A stretch of DNA of 64,000 bases, taken from positions 2,852,001 through 2,916,000 of the forward strand of contig CAWAHD010000005.1 of NCBI GenBank assembly GCA_963781785.1. Reading direction: 5' to 3'. The notes under the pieces are model-generated. The model was given only the letters and a program-made list of their open reading frames with translations. It had not been told where the DNA came from and searched no databases. How positions within the stretch are numbered: the first letter of the stretch is position 1; every line of letters begins with the position of its first letter. A program made the translations under genes and the position numbers. Below, one piece after another: positions 60,846-64,000 of the stretch. Source of the stretch: CAWAHD01 sp963781785. Its GTDB lineage: Bacteria > Planctomycetota > Planctomycetia > Isosphaerales > Isosphaeraceae.

Positions 60846-61493
60846 ATGACCATCACGGTGGTGGCGGAGGCAACGCTTGCCGATATCTTGCAGCAACTTG
60901 GAGGGATTTCGCCCAGGAGGGTTCGCTGCAATCCCCCACTCGGGACAGCCACCGAAGAGGATGTGATCCGGATTCGTGCCCGCGAGCGCCGTCTCTTCGA
61001 GCTCGTCCACGGCGTGCTGGTGGAGAAGGTCATGGGCTACTGGGAGTCCGTATTGGGAATCGAGCTGGCGCGTCTACTAGGAAACTTTATCAATCGCCGG
61101 AAATTGGGCAGCCTGGCCGGGGCAGATGGAATGCTTCGATTGTCTCCTGGTCTCGTGAGGATACCCGATCTGTCTTTCGTTTCCCGCGCCAGGCTCGCGC
61201 GCCATCGCCGCGCCCGCGCGCCGATTCTTCCGCTCGCTCCCGATCTCGCCGTCGAAGTGTTGAGCGAGGGCAATACTCTCGGAGAAATGAAACGAAAAGT
61301 CAGTGAATACTTCGGAGCGGGTTGTCGACTGGTCTGGCTTGTCGATCCACGTACCCGAACCGTCGCTGTCTACACCTCCGCTGCCGACGTGATCACCCTT
61401 ACGGAAAAGCAAACTCTGACCGGTGGCGACGTCCTACCGGGCTTCCGGCTCCCGTTGCGCAATCTGTTTGGTCTTATCGACGATATGGATTGA
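60846..61493 (+). CDS. Uma2-family endonuclease, second type
   Basis: A 215-residue Uma2 family protein, only distantly similar to the gene at 59597. GGAGG lies six bases before ATG 60846. Seen: LFELVHGVLVEKVMGYWESV, LGSLAGADGMLRLSPGLVRI, PDLSFVSRARL and PDLAVEVLSEGNTLGEMKRK, where Asp and Glu of PDLAVEVLS are catalytic-type residues, and LVWLVDPRTRTVAVY. The domain is complete. It starts 23 bp after att copy 3, in the same relative place as the Uma2 gene after copy 2. Confidence 0.9.
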   Translation: MTITVVAEATLADILQQLGGISPRRVRCNPPLGTATEEDVIRIRARERRLFELVHGVLVEKVMGYWESVLGIELARLLGNFINRRKLGSLAGADGMLRLSPGLVRIPDLSFVSRARLARHRRARAPILPLAPDLAVEVLSEGNTLGEMKRKVSEYFGAGCRLVWLVDPRTRTVAVYTSAADVITLTEKQTLTGGDVLPGFRLPLRNLFGLIDDMD

Positions 61494-61499
61494 CACACC

Positions 61500-61917
61500 T
61501 ATTGCGAGCACGTTCGTTCACTTTGGTGAGTCGGTGGAAATCCCCAATGGGATCAGCGCCTTGGCCTGGTTGCGCCGCTGGGTGCACTCCGGCGACTTCC
61601 CCGAGACGGGACGCATCTGTTTCCTCGATGGCCAAGTGTGGGTCGACATGAGTCAGAAGCAGGTTTTCACGCGCAACCAACGGAAGCAAGAGCTCAATCT
61701 CGTGGTTGGCAGACTGGTGAAAGCTCAGCGCCCTCTCAGGTTTTTCCCCGACGGGCTGTTCCTGACCGACGATCGAGCCCAGCTCGCTTGCCTGCCGGAT
61801 GGCACATTCGTAAGTTGCCAGAGCTTGAAGTCCGGGCGGGTCCACGTGGTGGAAGGGGAAAAGGAAGGCCACCTCGACGACGCCGGCAATGATGAGTACA
61901 GCTTGCCCGTCCGTTGA
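61500..61917 (+). pseudogene. Uma2 paralogue with internal deletion of the catalytic core
   Basis: A close copy of the gene at 59597: VEIPNGISAL, GRICFLDGQVWVDMSQKQVF and LPDGTFVSCQSLKSGRV match it nearly residue for residue. After VEGEKEGHL it jumps straight to DDAGNDEYSLPVR, the last residues of the full copy. About 84 residues are missing in frame, including the LEVVS and WVVDAR active-site regions. The remaining open frame could still be translated, but the nuclease must be dead. It has no ATG in the expected place. The junction shares CTCGA with both ends of the lost part. Confidence 0.8.
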
Positions 61918-62284
61918 GCACGAGAAGCCGGAGCCTGCGCCCCCTTGGGAAAAATAGGGGAAGATCCTGCCAGCGCGAGCCCAGGTCTGGTTCGATGTGA
62001 TTGCCTTGCGATGCGTGCGCACCCGGACGGTCTGGTCAATCCGGAGAGCGTTCAGGCCGCGGACATCCGGGCCATCTTGGCGGCCTCATGATGCATGAAA
62101 ACGAACGAACCGTGCCCGGCTGATCGCGATCCATGCCGGCCCGAGCTTCGATCACTCCGTCGCGCCGCATGACACGGAAACCCTTGAGGCGAGGTCTCGT
62201 CATGGCGAGACTCAGAATTGTTTTTCCGTCGCGCGCTCAATTTCGGTGTGTCATCCGTTGAATCTCCTGGGAGGGTCGAGGGTG
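61918..62284. other. Spacer with a copy of the island's left-end repeat
   Basis: About 365 bp before the sigma factor. GGGAAAAATAGGGGAAGA at 61947-61964 matches GGGAAAAACAGGGGAAGA at 41006-41023 (17 of 18), the motif between tRNA-Gln and the integrase. Otherwise nothing is recognised. Confidence 0.6.
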
Positions 62285-62863
62285 ATGACGGATGATGGCG
62301 AGGAACTGGGTCGGAGGCTCGAGTCGTTCCGGAATTATCTGCTCCTGCTGGCCCGGATGCGAGTCGATGGTCAATTGCAAAGCAAGATCGATCCCGACGA
62401 CATCGTGCAGCAAACGCTGGCGCGAGCCTTCGAGAGACGCCACCAGTTCCACGGTTCCGACGACGCCCAGCGCGCCGCCTGGCTGCGGACGCTGCTGGCC
62501 AACTTGCTGAGCGACGCCTTTCGCAAGTTTGGCCGGCCCGGCGCGGTCGAGCGCTCGCTCCAGTCCGCCCTCGAGCAATCGTCGGCGCGGCTAGAACAGT
62601 TTCTGGCGGCCGATCAGACTTCTCCCAGCGAGCGATTCGATCGCCAGGAAAGACTCGTGCGGCTGGCGGACGCGCTGGCGAGGCTGCCGGATGACCAGCG
62701 GAATGCGGTCGAGCTCAAGCACCTGCAAGGGGTGTCGCTGGTCGAGGCGGCCCGTCGAATGGGGCGGAGCGTGCCGGCGATCGCGGGTTTGTTGCAGCGG
62801 GGGCTGAAAGCCCTTCGGAACGACTTGGGTGGTTCCTGGGACGGAAAGGCGGGCGATCGATGA
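62285..62863 (+). CDS. ECF-type RNA polymerase sigma factor
   Basis: A 192-residue sigma-70 family factor. ATG 62285 follows GGGAGGGTCGAGG; a GTG one codon earlier and an ATG at 62246 are less likely. Region 2: LQSKIDPDDIVQQTLARAFE; region 4: LADALARLPDDQRNAVELKH followed by LVEAARRMGRSVPAIAGLLQ (helix-turn-helix). It ends in an ATGA overlap with the kinase at 62860, the third such pair in the window. Confidence 0.92.
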   Translation: MTDDGEELGRRLESFRNYLLLLARMRVDGQLQSKIDPDDIVQQTLARAFERRHQFHGSDDAQRAAWLRTLLANLLSDAFRKFGRPGAVERSLQSALEQSSARLEQFLAADQTSPSERFDRQERLVRLADALARLPDDQRNAVELKHLQGVSLVEAARRMGRSVPAIAGLLQRGLKALRNDLGGSWDGKAGDR

Positions 62864-64000
62864 GCGATTTCGAGACTTCGGACCTGGGGCGCCGCCAGCG
62901 GCTCGACGAGGCGATGGCCGAATTCCTCGTCGACGCCGACGCCGGCCGGGCGCCCGAGCGCGAGGCATTTCTGACGCGGTATCCCGACCTTCGCGACGAG
63001 CTGACTGCCTTCCTGGACGACCGGGCAAACCTCGAGCGGCTGGTCGAGCCTCTGCGCGGCAGCCCGGGATCTCCCGAATCGACGCAACGTGGATCGACCG
63101 AGGCCGGGCACCATGTCACCGATCCGGACAGAGCGACGGGCGGGCGGAAAGCGCCGGCAGTCGAGGTGACCAAGGACGGACACGCTGGTGGCGACGAGGA
63201 CCAGCACGTCGACACGGTCGTCCGTTACTTCGGTGATTATGAGCTGGGCAAGGTGCTCGGGCGCGGCGGTATGGGTGTGGTCTACAAGGCCCGTCAGGTG
63301 AGCTTGAACCGGCCAGTGGCGCTCAAAATGATTCGCGACGCCGCATTCGCCAGCGACCATGACCGGCGCCGATTCCAGTACGAGGCCGAGGCAGTTGCCA
63401 TGCTCGACCATCCCGGGATCGTGCCGATCCACGAGGTGGGCGATCACGAAGGCCAGCGCTATTTCACCATGAAGCTGATCGCCGGGGCCAGCCTGTCCGA
63501 AGTCCTTGCCTCTTATCGCGACGACCCCAGGCGGGCTGCGACGCTCGTCGCCCAAGTTGCCGAAGCGGTCCATCACGCGCACATGCGCGGCATTCTGCAT
63601 CGCGACCTGAAGCCCGGCAATATCCTGGTGGATGCCGACGGGAATCCGCATGTGACCGACTTCGGCCTGGCGCGGAAAGTCGACGGGGACAGCGAGATGA
63701 CCGCGTCGGGCGCGATCGTGGGCACGCCGGCCTACATGGCACCCGAGCAGGCCAGCGGCAGGCGCGGATCGATCACCACGGCAACCGATGTGTACGGACT
63801 TGGATCGGTCTTGTACGCCCTCTTCACCGGCCAGGCGCCGTTTCGCGGAGACAGCGCAGTGGACACGCTGTCCAAGGTCAAGGACGAGCCTCCCGAGCCA
63901 CCCCGCAAGCTCAACCCGAAGCTGCCGCAGGATCTGGAAGTGATTTGCCTGAAGTGCCTGGAGAAAGACCCGCGGCGGCGGTACGCCAGCGCCCGGGCGC
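62860..64000 (+). CDS. Ser/Thr protein kinase (cut by the window end)
   Basis: The first 380 residues of a Hanks-type kinase. After a roughly 120-residue N-terminal part (RRQRLDEAMAEFLVDADAGR; PEREAFLTRYPDLRDELTAF) the kinase starts at FGDYELGKVLGRGGMGVVYK, with RPVALKMI (ATP lysine), ILHRDLKPGNILVD (catalytic loop), VTDFGLARK and TPAYMAPEQASGR. All key residues are present and the frame is open to the window edge at DPRRRYASAR. The 3' part, likely with a membrane helix and a sensor domain, lies outside the window. Confidence 0.92.
   Translation, partial: MSDFETSDLGRRQRLDEAMAEFLVDADAGRAPEREAFLTRYPDLRDELTAFLDDRANLERLVEPLRGSPGSPESTQRGSTEAGHHVTDPDRATGGRKAPAVEVTKDGHAGGDEDQHVDTVVRYFGDYELGKVLGRGGMGVVYKARQVSLNRPVALKMIRDAAFASDHDRRRFQYEAEAVAMLDHPGIVPIHEVGDHEGQRYFTMKLIAGASLSEVLASYRDDPRRAATLVAQVAEAVHHAHMRGILHRDLKPGNILVDADGNPHVTDFGLARKVDGDSEMTASGAIVGTPAYMAPEQASGRRGSITTATDVYGLGSVLYALFTGQAPFRGDSAVDTLSKVKDEPPEPPRKLNPKLPQDLEVICLKCLEKDPRRRYASARA

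Overview
The window looks like a chromosomal segment of a high-GC planctomycete. The best family guess is Isosphaeraceae-like, which is inference from gene content only. Evidence is five secreted proteins with an N-terminal LEPR-XLL-type motif, three ECF sigma factor / Ser-Thr kinase pairs, a kinase-STAND-formylglycine-generating-enzyme (FGE)-like fusion, a TIGR03067-like protein, a DUF4058-like protein, Uma2 nucleases and a PEP-CTERM protein.

Layout. 14-11222: giant Ig-repeat surface protein whose 3' end is broken by frameshifts. 11350-12866: TIGR03067-like protein and AraC regulator. 13288-17303: two different insertion sequences placed back to back, with CTAG at all three borders. 17496-20785: ECF sigma factor overlapping a membrane Ser/Thr kinase with TPRs. 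20847-26246 (minus): one long kinase-STAND-FGE-like gene split by about eight indels. 26676-40727: ordinary single genes (DUF4058-like, a membrane protein, TlpA-like thioredoxin, ALDH7-type dehydrogenase, two tandem SGNH hydrolases, cyanase, VOC protein, YjbQ-like protein, M30-like peptidase, small secreted proteins, Gfo/Idh/MocA oxidoreductase).

40869-60822: a probable genomic island inserted in the 3' end of tRNA-Gln(CTG). A tyrosine recombinase lies just inside. The 22-bp tRNA 3' end recurs exactly at 56450 and with one or two changes at 59528 and 60801. Each recurrence is preceded by the same roughly 170-bp end module, which carries a pair of 9-bp repeats set 11 bp apart. This gives a 15.5-kb main element followed by att-bounded cassettes of 3.1 kb and 1.3 kb. 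Cargo of the main element: GloVer-repeat and LEPR-XLL proteins, an astacin, a PEP-CTERM protein, a sigma factor / WD40-kinase pair, an XRE regulator and a retropepsin-like protein. Cargo of the cassettes: a hypothetical gene, a PIN toxin with its probable antitoxin, and a Uma2 nuclease. A further Uma2 gene and an internally deleted Uma2 copy follow the last att copy. The att-cassette array is the best candidate for a less-described system here.

61918-64000: spacer, then a third sigma factor / kinase pair; the kinase runs off the window end.

A caution runs through the whole window. At least eight loci (about 20 indels) are frameshifted while neighbouring genes are intact. The cause may be indel errors in the assembly or real decay, and the sequence alone cannot decide. 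Broken loci are typed as pseudogenes on that understanding.
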